Positions 1 to 7,844 of a stretch of DNA of 64,000 bases are shown piece by piece. Below the pieces are notes generated by a model that was not told the origin of the DNA, searched no databases, and saw nothing but the letters and a program-made list of their open reading frames with translations. The stretch comes from a virus. Numbering within the stretch: the stretch's first letter is position 1; each line of letters begins with the position of its first letter. Made by a program: the position numbers and the translations under genes. Where the stretch lies: the IMG/VR virus record IMGVR_UViG_3300002835_000070, positions 1 to 64,000 of that record; one strand, written 5' to 3'.

Positions 1-405
1 CATCTTAAAATTAAAAATACAAGAAATGATTTCACTCACAAAATCTCAATTCAATATGTCAAAGAAAATTCGTTGATTGTAGTTGAAGATTTGAAAGTTA
101 AGAATATGATTAAATTTGGTCATCTATCAAAGCACATAGCCGATGTTAGTTGGTCTGATTTTTTCAATAAACTTGAATACAAATCTAAAATGTATGATAA
201 AACTTTTGTCAAAATTAACCCAAAATACACATCTCAAAAATGTAATTCTTGTGGTCATATTGCAAAAGAAAATCGCTTAAATCAATCTAAATTCGAGTGT
301 GTAAGTTGCGGTCATAAAGACAATGCTGATTCCAATGCGAGTAAAAATATATTAGCGGAGGGCATCCGCTTAACACGCCAACGTGATGCAGTAGTATGTG
401 CGTAG
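1..405 (+). CDS. tnpB: TnpB-family RNA-guided nuclease, C-terminal part (5' end outside window)
   Basis: The frame is open from base 1, so the true start lies upstream and only about 134 C-terminal residues are present. Visible are the RuvC-II region with the catalytic glutamate in IVVEDLKVKNM, then a treble-clef zinc ribbon (CNSCGH about residues 80-85, CVSCGH about 100-105), and the RuvC-III aspartate in DNADSNASKNI. These are diagnostic for TnpB/OrfB of IS200/IS605, the RNA-guided DNA endonuclease ancestral to Cas12, which helps the transposon persist. The domain end looks intact, including the short basic tail before the stop at 405. A guide (omega) RNA would be expected to run through the 3' end of the gene into the hairpin at 416-436. 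Confidence 0.93.
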   Translation, partial: HLKIKNTRNDFTHKISIQYVKENSLIVVEDLKVKNMIKFGHLSKHIADVSWSDFFNKLEYKSKMYDKTFVKINPKYTSQKCNSCGHIAKENRLNQSKFECVSCGHKDNADSNASKNILAEGIRLTRQRDAVVCA

Positions 406-450
406 TGTTTAGAACCTCGCTTCATTTATGGGCGAGAGTATGTCAGTTTA
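1..450 (+). mobile_element. IS200/IS605-family element, right part
   Basis: The window opens inside an insertion element. Its tnpB reading frame ends at 405. Behind it lies a short inverted repeat, CTCGC at 416-420 and GCGAG at 432-436, with an 11-base loop. This is the kind of subterminal hairpin recognised by TnpA Y1 transposases at IS200/IS605 right ends. The exact right boundary is not determinable here; about 440-455 is the estimate. No tnpA is visible, so it lies outside the window or the element is a tnpB-only type. Confidence 0.7.
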
Positions 451-614
451 GTGAGGTTTTGTCTTCCAAGACCAAAAAAGCTACAAAACACGAAATTCAG
501 TATAAGATTTTGAATTTTCTTTCAGAAAAGGGAAATAAAATGTTTGTTGAATTTTACAACGACACTTTTTCAAGTAAAAACTTTGAAGAAGCATTAAAAA
601 TTTTAAATATTTAA
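450..614 (+). pseudogene. C-terminal gene fragment behind the IS right end
   Basis: An open frame runs from the IS boundary to the stop at 612-614, with an internal ATG at 540. Its last 50 residues have normal soluble-protein composition (KILNFLSEKGNK, then a segment ending ALKILNI). The upstream part of the same frame is IS end sequence. This looks like the tail of a gene interrupted by the insertion element. The family is not recognised. It could also be a 24-residue peptide starting at 540. Confidence 0.35.
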
Positions 615-618
615 TAAA

Positions 619-846
619 ATGCAAAAAATTCAGGTAGAAGTAACCAAGTTATACAAAATACTTCTTGACAGGAGTATGACCCAAAAAGACTTACATAACT
701 TGATAATGGATGCCAATGACGGAAAATCCGTTTCAATGTACATTTTAAACGAGATTGTAAATGGCAAAAGAAAAAACTACACCATTAGTACCGCCATATT
801 AATTTGCAATGCTCTTAACGTTCCTATTGACGATATAGTTGACTAA
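619..846 (+). CDS. XRE/Cro-type helix-turn-helix regulator
   Basis: A 75-residue protein consisting of essentially one helix-turn-helix domain. MTQKDLHNLI is helix 2, the LNEIVNGKRK segment is the recognition region, and AILICNALNVPIDDIVD is the typical closing helix of Cro/C1 proteins. It lies first in the replication block. Its stop overlaps the ATG of the next gene (TAATG at 844-848), which indicates translational coupling. A small repressor or anti-repressor of this kind commonly controls early genes of temperate phages. The operator was not identified. Confidence 0.7.
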   Translation: MQKIQVEVTKLYKILLDRSMTQKDLHNLIMDANDGKSVSMYILNEIVNGKRKNYTISTAILICNALNVPIDDIVD

Positions 847-1562
847 TGGAAGTAATCGAGTTCATCAACGATTTAAGAAAGATGGGTGGTCAATATTATA
901 ATATTTGGCTTCCTATTATTTTGCAGTTTCAAAAAGACGAACCTGTTATTATTAGATTGAATGTATCTTGTAATGTACCTAAAACTACTTACCATAGAAT
1001 TATAAAATACGGTGTTTCTATTTTTCCAAAACATTTCAGTTTTTACATTTTGACTAAAAACCATAGCGTTTTAAATTTGTCAAAAAAAGAGGTTTTAATT
1101 GAAGATTTTTCACAAATTAAAACACAACCGAAAGAAGCCGTAATTTTAGTTCAGGAACAAGTAGTTGAAATTATTGAGCCAACCATACAAACTCCAAAAG
1201 CAACAAGAAAAAAAGCGCAGGAGGTTTCATATTCAAACGAAGTTTATGAATCGATAATTGACTGCTTAAATCAGTCAACAGGAAAGAACTATAAGCATAA
1301 CTCTATAATCAACAGAAAATTCATTACATCAAGACTAAACGAGGGTTTTACCGTTGATGATTTTAAAAGAGTTATCGAAGTAAAAAGCATTAATTGGTTG
1401 GGTAGTAAAATGGAACAATTTTTAAGACCTGAAACCTTATTCTCTAACAAGTTTGAATCGTATCTAAATGAAAATGTAGTTTCAAATACACCAAACTCTA
1501 ATTTAAAAAATACTTATGACCAAGTTAGTATCGCAAACGAATTCTACAATAATCAAGGATAA
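846..1562 (+). CDS. Phage replication protein with conserved C-terminal domain (Phg_2220_C type)
   Basis: A 238-residue protein. Residues about 135-205 match the conserved phage C-terminal domain: a YxSIIDCLNQSTGKNYKH start, then RLNEGFTVDDF and KMEQFLRPETLF, followed by a KFESYLNE end. This domain sits at the C-terminus of DnaD-like replisome organisers and primosome proteins of phages. The N-terminal 70 residues may form a winged helix. Residues 100-130 are a charged linker. Coupled to the upstream HTH gene, it most likely acts in origin recognition or helicase loading. The next gene starts inside it in another frame. Confidence 0.75.
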   Translation: MEVIEFINDLRKMGGQYYNIWLPIILQFQKDEPVIIRLNVSCNVPKTTYHRIIKYGVSIFPKHFSFYILTKNHSVLNLSKKEVLIEDFSQIKTQPKEAVILVQEQVVEIIEPTIQTPKATRKKAQEVSYSNEVYESIIDCLNQSTGKNYKHNSIINRKFITSRLNEGFTVDDFKRVIEVKSINWLGSKMEQFLRPETLFSNKFESYLNENVVSNTPNSNLKNTYDQVSIANEFYNNQG

Positions 1563-2358
1563 TGTTGTTCTTGGTAGTTTGCCAAACACAAACTCAAACG
1601 ACATTCTTCTTTATAACAAGAAACAGACTGAAAGAAAACTAAAGGAAATCAGTGATTCTGATAAAGCAGAAAAGATTGAAATAACAAAGACTATTGCTCA
1701 ATGGGGTTATGCTTTGGGAATAACGGTAATTGCTCAAGACTTAATCACGTTAAATAACTTTATAAGAGAAAATTTTCCAAATCTAAATATTTTTGATTTA
1801 AAGGTTTGTGTTAAACTTGTTTCTGTTGATTCTGAATTGCTTGAAACAGATGCCGAGCATTATGGTAAACTTACTATGATTTATGTTTCTAAAGTATTAA
1901 AAGCGTATGAGAGATACAGAAGCGGTATTTGTATTGGTGTCCAAGAAAAAGTAACCAAATTTACTGAAGAAAATAAGCCTCCTATGTCAAAAGAGGAAAG
2001 GCTAAAAAACTTTAAAGAACTTTTGACCGATGCAAAACAAACAAGGGTAAAAGGCGAGATTTACGAAGATTTAGGGGAGGTAATTTACAACTTTATTAGG
2101 CACAACAAACTTATTAAAATCGACAAGGTTTTAATTGACGAAGCAATGGAGTATGGAGAAAAAGCCTTTAAGAACTCAATGAGTGATTTCAAGCGTGGAA
2201 ACCTTAAAAAATTGGTTAATGATGTTTCTTTTACTTCTACTAAAAAAGAGGATATGGTTAAGCGTGATGCGAGAAGATATGTATCAAATTTTTGGGTAGA
2301 AAAGATGAACTTGGAACTGATGTTAAAAAATTTAACCTATGAAATGCTTTTATATTAG
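1516..2358 (+). CDS. Hypothetical protein of the replication block
   Basis: A 280-residue protein. The start at 1516 overlaps the preceding gene by 47 bases; no better in-frame ATG is seen nearby, so the N-terminus is uncertain. It is lysine- and glutamate-rich and mostly helical by composition, with no membrane segment. Residues about 50-110 (ITKTIAQWGYALGITVIAQD onward) are the most ordered-looking part. The tail is basic. Position directly behind the replication-organiser gene suggests a partner in replication initiation or helicase loading, but that is inference from context only. Family not recognised. Confidence 0.55.
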   Translation: MTKLVSQTNSTIIKDNVVLGSLPNTNSNDILLYNKKQTERKLKEISDSDKAEKIEITKTIAQWGYALGITVIAQDLITLNNFIRENFPNLNIFDLKVCVKLVSVDSELLETDAEHYGKLTMIYVSKVLKAYERYRSGICIGVQEKVTKFTEENKPPMSKEERLKNFKELLTDAKQTRVKGEIYEDLGEVIYNFIRHNKLIKIDKVLIDEAMEYGEKAFKNSMSDFKRGNLKKLVNDVSFTSTKKEDMVKRDARRYVSNFWVEKMNLELMLKNLTYEMLLY

Positions 2359-2395
2359 AAATAATATTTATTTTTACAAACAATAACATTTAATT

Positions 2396-2704
2396 ATGGT
2401 TTGTAAAGGTGTAATATTAGACTTAATTCCTGTAACTGATACAGTTATGCAGGTGGTAATTCGGGTAAAAAAGAGTGATTCTTATTTCCCTCTTGCCTTT
2501 ACGGCTTATTTGGAAATAAAGGTTCTTATTCAGCAAATAAAAATTGAAAAAGGCGATACTGTAAAGATTGATTACTACATTAAATCTAAAAAATGGCAAG
2601 ACAAATACTTTACAAGTGCGGTCATTGAAAAAATAAAAATAATTGTCAAAAAACCATCTCAACAATTAATTGTTGATTTGTCCACAGGAGAAATAATAGG
2701 TTAA
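2396..2704 (+). CDS. OB-fold DUF3127-like protein
   Basis: A 102-residue protein with the pattern of the DUF3127 family of Bacteroidota and their phages, an SSB-like OB fold. A first strand pair (MVCKGVILDLIPVTDT) is followed by hydrophobic strands, a KGDTVKIDYYIKSKKW segment typical of the family, and a final strand (YFTSAVIEKIKII). It is more diverged than the second copy at 2990. A role in single-stranded DNA handling during replication is the usual assumption for the family but is not demonstrated by the sequence. Confidence 0.6.
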   Translation: MVCKGVILDLIPVTDTVMQVVIRVKKSDSYFPLAFTAYLEIKVLIQQIKIEKGDTVKIDYYIKSKKWQDKYFTSAVIEKIKIIVKKPSQQLIVDLSTGEIIG

Positions 2705-2715
2705 AAACGATAAAT

Positions 2716-2979
2716 ATGTCAGGATTTGAATTTTTAAAAGCAATTGGTAGATTGTCGGTTTTTGGGCTTTACCCTGAAAATAAATCAGCAACGGTAAAGA
2801 TTTTTCAACAAAGGGTAAACACTTGCTATTCCTGTGAATTTTGTCAAACAGTAAAATCCCCGTTCAAAGAAGTTTATTTCAAAGACAATTGCATAAAAGG
2901 CGTTCCAAATTCAGAAAACTTCGATATATACGATTACGCAAAGCAAGAGAAAAACAAGTGTCCAATTAACAAATGGTAA
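2716..2979 (+). CDS. Small cysteine-containing hypothetical protein
   Basis: An 87-residue protein. A mildly hydrophobic N-terminus (EFLKAIGRLSVFGLY) is followed by CYSCEFC at about residues 37-43, an isolated Cys near 60 and another near 83. The spacing could bind a metal, possibly zinc or an Fe-S cluster. Sandwiched between two DUF3127 genes with a few bases of spacing, it belongs to the same early operon. Family not recognised; function open. Confidence 0.5.
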   Translation: MSGFEFLKAIGRLSVFGLYPENKSATVKIFQQRVNTCYSCEFCQTVKSPFKEVYFKDNCIKGVPNSENFDIYDYAKQEKNKCPINKW

Positions 2980-2989
2980 ATAATTAAAA

Positions 2990-3289
2990 ATGGAAATAGC
3001 AGGAAAAATTAAAGTCATAAACCCGATTAAAGAGGTTTCTGATAGTTTTAAAAAAAGAGAGTTAGTTGTAACTACTCAAGAACAATATCCACAACATATC
3101 TTAATAGATTTTATTCAAGAAAAATGTTCTGTACTTGATAACTTCAATGTTGGGGATGATGTAAATGTTTCAATAAATGTTAGAGGCAAGGAATACACTA
3201 ACAAAAATGGAGAGGTAAGCTATTTTAATCAACTGCAAGGTTGGAAAATTGAAAAAACAGGTTCGGCAATACCGCCTGAACATCAATAA
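2990..3289 (+). CDS. DUF3127 single-stranded-DNA-binding-like protein
   Basis: A 99-residue OB-fold protein and a clear DUF3127 member. It opens with the GKIKVINP strand. A central strand, QYPQHILIDFIQEKCSVLD, is followed by the family signature NFNVGDDVNVSINVRGKEY and a closing GWKIEK. These proteins are short, SSB-like and frequent in Bacteroidota phages near replication genes. With the paralogue at 2396 it makes two OB-fold proteins within 900 bases, possibly for different single-stranded substrates. Confidence 0.85.
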   Translation: MEIAGKIKVINPIKEVSDSFKKRELVVTTQEQYPQHILIDFIQEKCSVLDNFNVGDDVNVSINVRGKEYTNKNGEVSYFNQLQGWKIEKTGSAIPPEHQ

Positions 3290-3291
3290 AT

Positions 3292-3537
3292 ATGTCGAAA
3301 CAATTAATTAGAGTTCAGGTTTCTTCGCCTGTTGAAAGCGAAAAATCAATTGGAGTATTGGTAGATTTATTATTTGATGAAAACGGTAGAAATACTTCGG
3401 CAAGTAATTTAAAGTGGTTTCCAAAGAGCCTTTGTTCTATTGAGAGAATAGAGCCTATTGACCCTAAAAAAGAATTGCCGTCATATTTTTTGACTGCGCC
3501 AAAATGGATTATTGATAAAAACATTAATACTAAATAA
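3292..3537 (+). CDS. Hypothetical phage protein
   Basis: An 81-residue soluble protein. The short segment LKWFPKSLCSIE followed by KWIIDKN is the only distinctive feature; no metal site or membrane segment is seen. It starts two bases after the preceding stop, with an A-rich leader, and ends two bases before the next gene, so it is part of one polycistronic message. Function unknown. Confidence 0.5.
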   Translation: MSKQLIRVQVSSPVESEKSIGVLVDLLFDENGRNTSASNLKWFPKSLCSIERIEPIDPKKELPSYFLTAPKWIIDKNINTK

Positions 3538-3539
3538 AT

Positions 3540-3845
3540 ATGAGTTTTAGCATAGGAGATAAGATTGTATGTATTGATTCGTCAATGCGACCTGAAGCAA
3601 TTGAAGAACTTAAAAGAACAGTGCCTAATTGGATTGTGCAAGACGAAAAGTACACCATAAGAGGTTTTCAAGACAACGATGGAATAGCGTTAGGTATATT
3701 ACTCGAAGAGGTTACAAATCCGCTTATTTACATTCCCTTGTTAGGGAGAGTTCAAGAACCCGCTTTCGCTGAATGGAGGTTTAGAAAATTAGCCCCAAAC
3801 GAAAGTATGGTGGAAGTAGTTCAAGAAGTATTAGAAATGGTTTAA
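3540..3845 (+). CDS. Conserved small phage protein
   Basis: A 101-residue protein with a pattern common to a family of small proteins in Bacteroidota phages and elements. It begins GDKIVCIDSS, continues with LKRTVPNWIVQDEKYTIRGF, and ends with EPAFAEWRFRKL. A beta-rich SH3-like fold is likely. No catalytic residues are visible. It is the last gene of the replication block; a promoter follows immediately. Function unknown. Confidence 0.6.
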   Translation: MSFSIGDKIVCIDSSMRPEAIEELKRTVPNWIVQDEKYTIRGFQDNDGIALGILLEEVTNPLIYIPLLGRVQEPAFAEWRFRKLAPNESMVEVVQEVLEMV

Positions 3846-3850
3846 TGTAG

Positions 3851-3877
3851 TTGAAATAAAAAAATATCTTATATTTG
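3851..3877 (+). promoter_or_regulatory. Bacteroidota-type promoter for the glycan cluster
   Basis: TTG at 3851-3853, a 16-base spacer and TATATTTG at 3870-3877 match the Bacteroidota primary sigma consensus (TTTG and TAnnTTTG). Transcription would begin near 3884, leaving a leader of about 60 AT-rich bases before the ATG at 3947. The same spacing recurs at 45637 and 58954. Confidence 0.7.
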
Positions 3878-3946
3878 TTTTTTCAAATTAAAATTTTTGA
3901 AATACAACCAATTAACAAATTAAATTAACAACAAAAAAAAGTACAA

Positions 3947-4573
3947 ATGAAACTTATTATCGGAATACCAACAATTAACAGAGCCGACCTTTTAAATGAA
4001 GCGTTGGCTAAATATTTTGAAGATTTTAAAGAAACTGAAATTTTCATAGTAGATAATGGAAATCAAGAAATTATCACAAGAGAGAAGAATTTTGCAATTT
4101 ATCGTCCCGAAAGTAACCTTAATGTTTCGGGTAGTTGGAACTTGATTATGGATTATGCTAAAAAAGTAAATGCTACTCACGTTCTGATGCTTAATGATGA
4201 TGTTTATTTAGGTAAAGCGGAATTAGAAATCCAAACTATTTTAAGGCTTTGGAAAGACGTTCCTTTTTTTAATTCAGAAATGAATTGGTGTAGTTTTATT
4301 ATGTCGCTTGATGGATTTGAAAAAGCAGGTAAATTTGATGAAAATCTATTCCCAAATTACTTTAACGATAACGATATGTTTTACCGTATGGGATTATTAA
4401 ATATGGATATGGTTTATACCGCTATGCTAAACCCTGTGGTTTATAGAAATAGTATGACAATTGCCAAAGACCCCACATTAAATACAAGGTTTTTAGAATA
4501 CCGTCAAAACTACATAAATAAATGGGGAGGAGAACCTGCTCAAGAAACTTTTGGAACTCCTTTCAATCAATAA
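3947..4573 (+). CDS. Glycosyltransferase-like protein, GT-A fold
   Basis: A 208-residue protein. The N-terminus (KLIIGIPTINRADLLNEAL) is the first strand and helix of a GT-A nucleotide-sugar domain. A metal-binding DxD-like LNDDV occurs near residue 85, followed by SLDGFEKAGKFDENLFPNY and a DND near 140, where family-2 enzymes carry the catalytic acidic residue. At 208 residues it is short but covers the catalytic core. It is the first gene behind the 3851 promoter and probably adds a sugar in the viral glycan pathway. Donor and acceptor cannot be deduced. Confidence 0.75.
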   Translation: MKLIIGIPTINRADLLNEALAKYFEDFKETEIFIVDNGNQEIITREKNFAIYRPESNLNVSGSWNLIMDYAKKVNATHVLMLNDDVYLGKAELEIQTILRLWKDVPFFNSEMNWCSFIMSLDGFEKAGKFDENLFPNYFNDNDMFYRMGLLNMDMVYTAMLNPVVYRNSMTIAKDPTLNTRFLEYRQNYINKWGGEPAQETFGTPFNQ

Positions 4574-4576
4574 TCA

Positions 4577-5284
4577 ATGAAAATCGATTCAAATAAGGCA
4601 ACTTGTGTGATTCCTTTTTATAATGAAAACACGAGAACAATTGTTGATATAATCATTACATTGTTAAACGTTGAAGAGATAGACAAAATAGTAATTGTTG
4701 ATGATGGTTCAGTATCAAAAAAAACGTTTAATTTCTTAAAAAATAAGTGTTCTGAAAATAAAAATATAACGGTGTTAAGACTTGCAAAAAACTATGGCAA
4801 ATCATTTGCCGTTAGATTTGGATTGACTTTTACAAGCAATGAGAATATATTTTTATTAGATGCTGATTTAAAGAATCTTGACCAAGAAGAAATTAGTGAA
4901 AGCATTAATAAATTCGTATTGCTTAATTTAGAAATGTTGATTTTAAGACGAGTAAATTCTTTGCCTTTAGTAAAACTTATAAGGGCTGACACGCTTCTAT
5001 CAGGCGAAAGGATAATTAAGAAAAGTCATTTAAAAAAAATATTGATGTCAGGTGTAGATGGTTATGAGTTAGAAGTTGCTACAAACCAATATTTTATAGA
5101 TAATAAATTGCAACACAAGTGCTTTTGGTCGCCAAGTTCTGCGTTAAATAACTATAAATTCAGGAAATTAAAATTTTTAAAAGGTATTCTCAAAGATTTG
5201 AAAATGTACTGTAACTTGATTAAATATATTGGAATCAGAAACTACTTCAATCAAGTTTTTAATTTCTGTAAAATTAACGTATAA
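4577..5284 (+). CDS. Family 2 glycosyltransferase
   Basis: A 235-residue GT-A enzyme. It has CVIPFYNENTRTI at the N-terminus, VDDGS near residue 49 (nucleotide binding) and NYGKSFAVRFGL followed by LLDADL near residue 95 (the DxD metal site). The middle resembles polyprenyl-phosphate glycosyltransferases (DPM-like order of motifs) but lacks their C-terminal membrane helices, so it is probably soluble. It starts 3 bases after the upstream gene. Confidence 0.85.
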   Translation: MKIDSNKATCVIPFYNENTRTIVDIIITLLNVEEIDKIVIVDDGSVSKKTFNFLKNKCSENKNITVLRLAKNYGKSFAVRFGLTFTSNENIFLLDADLKNLDQEEISESINKFVLLNLEMLILRRVNSLPLVKLIRADTLLSGERIIKKSHLKKILMSGVDGYELEVATNQYFIDNKLQHKCFWSPSSALNNYKFRKLKFLKGILKDLKMYCNLIKYIGIRNYFNQVFNFCKINV

Positions 5285-5290
5285 AAAAAT

Positions 5291-6001
5291 ATGGAGCAAA
5301 ACAATCACAAAAAGGTATGTGTAATTTTACACCTTTACTATATTGATTTATGGGGTTATTTCCTGCCTTACTTGAAAGGAATTGATACTGACATTGATTT
5401 GTATGTTACAATAACGGATGGTCATTCAGGGGCGTTTACAGATATTATCGATGCGGTTAGTTCAGAGTTTCCGCAATCTTATATTTACTCATTGCCAAAC
5501 AGAGGAATGGACGTAGCACCATTTCTGTATGTTATGAATGAAATATTCTTGAGCAAAAAAACTTACGATGTAATGATTAAACTCCATAGCAAGAAAAGTT
5601 TGGCTCACGGATTTGAACTTGGAGAGCGTTGGAGAAATCAACTAACAGATGCCTTGTTAGGTTCGCTCCCAAAATTACAAAATGGATATTTTTCTTGTGT
5701 AGGTTCTAATCACACTATGGTCGGTAGTTCTGCTTGGATTCAAAATCAAAACGTATTAGGGTATGAGCAACAGTTCCTCAAAGAAGAAATAACTTTTAAT
5801 GAATACGAATTTGTTGCAGGAACAATGTTTATGGCTAATTTTAATTTGATTATGGATTGGTTTGTATCAAATAGTATTTACGATAGATTTTACAAAGAAT
5901 TTCAAGACGGCTACATTGGGGACGGTTCAATAGCGCATCAACTTGAGAGGGTATTAGGTTGCTTGGTAAAAGTAAAAGGAAAGAAAATTTTAAGAGCGTG
6001 A
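5291..6001 (+). CDS. RgpF-like rhamnan-synthesis-type glycosyltransferase
   Basis: A 236-residue protein. VCVILHLYYIDLWGYFLPYL at the start, LPNRGMDVAPFLYVM near residue 75 and IKLHSKKS near 99 are the recognisable signature of the RgpF/rhamnan synthesis F family, GT-A-like enzymes building rhamnose-containing polysaccharides. The C-terminal half carries a GTMFMAN segment also typical of the family. Its stop overlaps the next start (ATGA at 6001). It suggests that the glycan contains rhamnose or a related deoxyhexose; this is inference. Confidence 0.75.
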   Translation: MEQNNHKKVCVILHLYYIDLWGYFLPYLKGIDTDIDLYVTITDGHSGAFTDIIDAVSSEFPQSYIYSLPNRGMDVAPFLYVMNEIFLSKKTYDVMIKLHSKKSLAHGFELGERWRNQLTDALLGSLPKLQNGYFSCVGSNHTMVGSSAWIQNQNVLGYEQQFLKEEITFNEYEFVAGTMFMANFNLIMDWFVSNSIYDRFYKEFQDGYIGDGSIAHQLERVLGCLVKVKGKKILRA

Positions 6002-6222
6002 TGAAAAACAAAAAAATAACAAAGGAAGTTCGTTTAAATTTTAGCGATTTATGTGCAGTTAAAAAAGTAAGATGCCCTTATTATGGTTGTAGTGGAGAGT
6101 TTAAAGTTAAAAACCCCAAAAAAAAAGACATTGGTTCTTTTTATCAATTTCCTTGTTCTTGCGATACGGTATTTACTATATTTTATGATGTAGATTTATA
6201 TCCAAATATAGAAGCGAAATAA
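6001..6222 (+). CDS. Small zinc-ribbon-like protein
   Basis: A 73-residue basic protein. The ATG at 6001 is preferred over an in-frame ATG at 5959 because it overlaps the upstream stop (ATGA) and the extension is basic filler within the upstream gene. CPYYGC at about residues 26-31 and CSC at about 52-54 could coordinate zinc. No family recognised. Translational coupling ties it to the glycosyltransferase gene. Confidence 0.5.
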   Translation: MKNKKITKEVRLNFSDLCAVKKVRCPYYGCSGEFKVKNPKKKDIGSFYQFPCSCDTVFTIFYDVDLYPNIEAK

Positions 6223-6259
6223 ATTATAAAAAAACCAAAAAATTTTAAGAGCATAGATT

Positions 6260-6637
6260 ATGGATTTAGAAGAAAGAATTGAGGAGTACACTAAAAAGCA
6301 AAAAGAGGCTCAAGGAACGGTAGATTTTTACAAAGTGCATATTGAGGCACTTTCAAAATTAACACAACCTACAACTGATGACTTTTACGCTAATTTACCA
6401 ACTGAAAAATATTATACTGCGGAGTTTGAAGAAAAGAAGTATGAGTTTATTTTAGGCGGGGACGGAAGAAGTTCTGCTTGGAGCGAGTGGCGAGAGGGTT
6501 GTGTTTTGGTAGTTAAAGTTAAAGAGGGTTATTATCTCACAAACGAATTAATATTGGCACTCACTAACTATATAAAAGAAAAATACAAAGGTCAATACAG
6601 TCACTTGGAAAGACACTTCATTGATATTAAACTATAA
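6260..6637 (+). CDS. Hypothetical protein
   Basis: A 125-residue protein with a charged helical N-terminus (about residues 1-30, heptad-like) and a beta-rich remainder (YYTAEFEEKKYEFILGGD, SSAWSEWREGCVLVVK). There is no membrane segment and no catalytic motif. It lies just upstream of the first capsid-domain paralogue. Function unknown. Confidence 0.5.
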   Translation: MDLEERIEEYTKKQKEAQGTVDFYKVHIEALSKLTQPTTDDFYANLPTEKYYTAEFEEKKYEFILGGDGRSSAWSEWREGCVLVVKVKEGYYLTNELILALTNYIKEKYKGQYSHLERHFIDIKL

Positions 6638-6649
6638 ATAAATTCAAAT

Positions 6650-7174
6650 ATGAAAAAAAAATCAGTTATTTTAAGGCAACCATATATTGTAAATATTGAA
6701 AATACAACTAAAGATAAAATTGAAAATATTACTCTTTTTTTTAGTTACAGTTCATTAAATAAAAAGTTTAATCCCGATGGTAATTTAGAAGAAAACGGAT
6801 TGATAATATCGTCAATAAAAGACGTTTCTTATAAACAAATTTTAGAACATACACATTGGAATAAAATTAGAATTGGATTAACTTCAATTACAAGCGAAAC
6901 TGAAAATAATAATAGAAATTCCATACAATATAAATACTACGGAACAAATGGTCATTTCTTTAGTAAAACATTAATTTTATTAAGTGAAGATTTTTCAATT
7001 AATTCTGAAAATTCTCAACCTTATGTTGTTGATGGTTCTGTTGCTTTAATATTAAATTCTATCGAACCAAATTCAAAATTAACATTAAGATTTTACCCAA
7101 GAGATATGGAAGAGTGTAACGATTCTTTAGTTATTCAAAATACAGTAGATAAACTAATTAATAGAGAAATTTAA
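6650..7174 (+). CDS. Candidate capsid-domain paralogue, single domain (most diverged copy)
   Basis: A 174-residue protein sharing the pattern of the candidate capsid protein at 59233. It starts with QPYIVNIENTTKDKIENITL and continues with the family block LIISSIKDVSYKQILEH, then KIRIGLTSI, and ends with a LRFYP-like strand. Its central region and the DPYQQQ signature are lost (SQPYVVDGSVALIL remains). It lies between glycosyltransferase genes. It could be a minor capsid or vertex protein, or a decoration protein carrying the glycan. The homology is by eye and the fold is unproven. Confidence 0.55.
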   Translation: MKKKSVILRQPYIVNIENTTKDKIENITLFFSYSSLNKKFNPDGNLEENGLIISSIKDVSYKQILEHTHWNKIRIGLTSITSETENNNRNSIQYKYYGTNGHFFSKTLILLSEDFSINSENSQPYVVDGSVALILNSIEPNSKLTLRFYPRDMEECNDSLVIQNTVDKLINREI

Positions 7175-7175
7175 A

Positions 7176-7844
7176 ATGGCACAGGGAGTACATCAAATTA
7201 CTGCTGATTTCGAGAAAGAATTAGCAAAATACACGGGCGCACCTTATGTGCTTTGCGTAGATAATCAAAGCAACGCATTATTTATGTGTTTGTATTATTG
7301 GATTCAAAAAAGAAAAAAAGAGTATAAAAAAGACTTTGATTATGTTGAGATAATTGACGTTCCTCAACGAACATATCCCTCTGTACCTTGCGAAGTAATT
7401 CACGCAGGGGCAGAGGTTAATTTCACAAAAGTAGATGGCGAAACAATTAAGGGTGCTTATCAATTAAGTCCAAGTAATGTTTGGGATTCGGCTTTGAGAT
7501 TTACGGCAGATATGTACATTCCCGATTCAATGATGTGTATTTCATTCACGGGGGCTTACAAGCATTTTAAACTGTCAAAAGGCGGTGCAATACTATTAGA
7601 TGATTTAGATGCCTACAATTGGCTGAAAAAAGCCCGTTTTAGCGGAAGAAGCGAATGTAGCTACCACGAAGATAACTTTGACGACAACCCTGTTATTGGT
7701 TGGAACTTCTATATGATGCCTGAACTTTCGGCAAGAGGAATGTTATTGATTAATCAATTTTATAACTCTGACGGAAGTAAAAAGCATAACGAGGATTTGG
7801 AATTACCATATCCTGATTTAAGTAAATTTAAAATTTGGAAATAA
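7176..7844 (+). CDS. DegT/DnrJ/EryC1/StrS-like aminotransferase, short form
   Basis: A 222-residue protein. It has the YVLCVDNQSNALFMCL start of sugar aminotransferases (substrate and PLP loop). The FTGAYKHFKLSKGGAILLDD block near residue 125 holds the lysine and Gly-Gly of the PLP site. Full-length relatives have about 370 residues, so the C-terminal small domain is largely missing. Related short forms may act on sugars or may be catalytically altered. A role in making an amino sugar for the cluster glycan fits the context. It starts directly after the capsid paralogue and overlaps the next gene (TAATG). Confidence 0.65.
   Translation: MAQGVHQITADFEKELAKYTGAPYVLCVDNQSNALFMCLYYWIQKRKKEYKKDFDYVEIIDVPQRTYPSVPCEVIHAGAEVNFTKVDGETIKGAYQLSPSNVWDSALRFTADMYIPDSMMCISFTGAYKHFKLSKGGAILLDDLDAYNWLKKARFSGRSECSYHEDNFDDNPVIGWNFYMMPELSARGMLLINQFYNSDGSKKHNEDLELPYPDLSKFKIWK

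Noticed and set aside
396-539. Start of a 72-residue gene at 396
   Set aside because: The first part of that frame is insertion-element end sequence; only the part after about 450 looks like protein.
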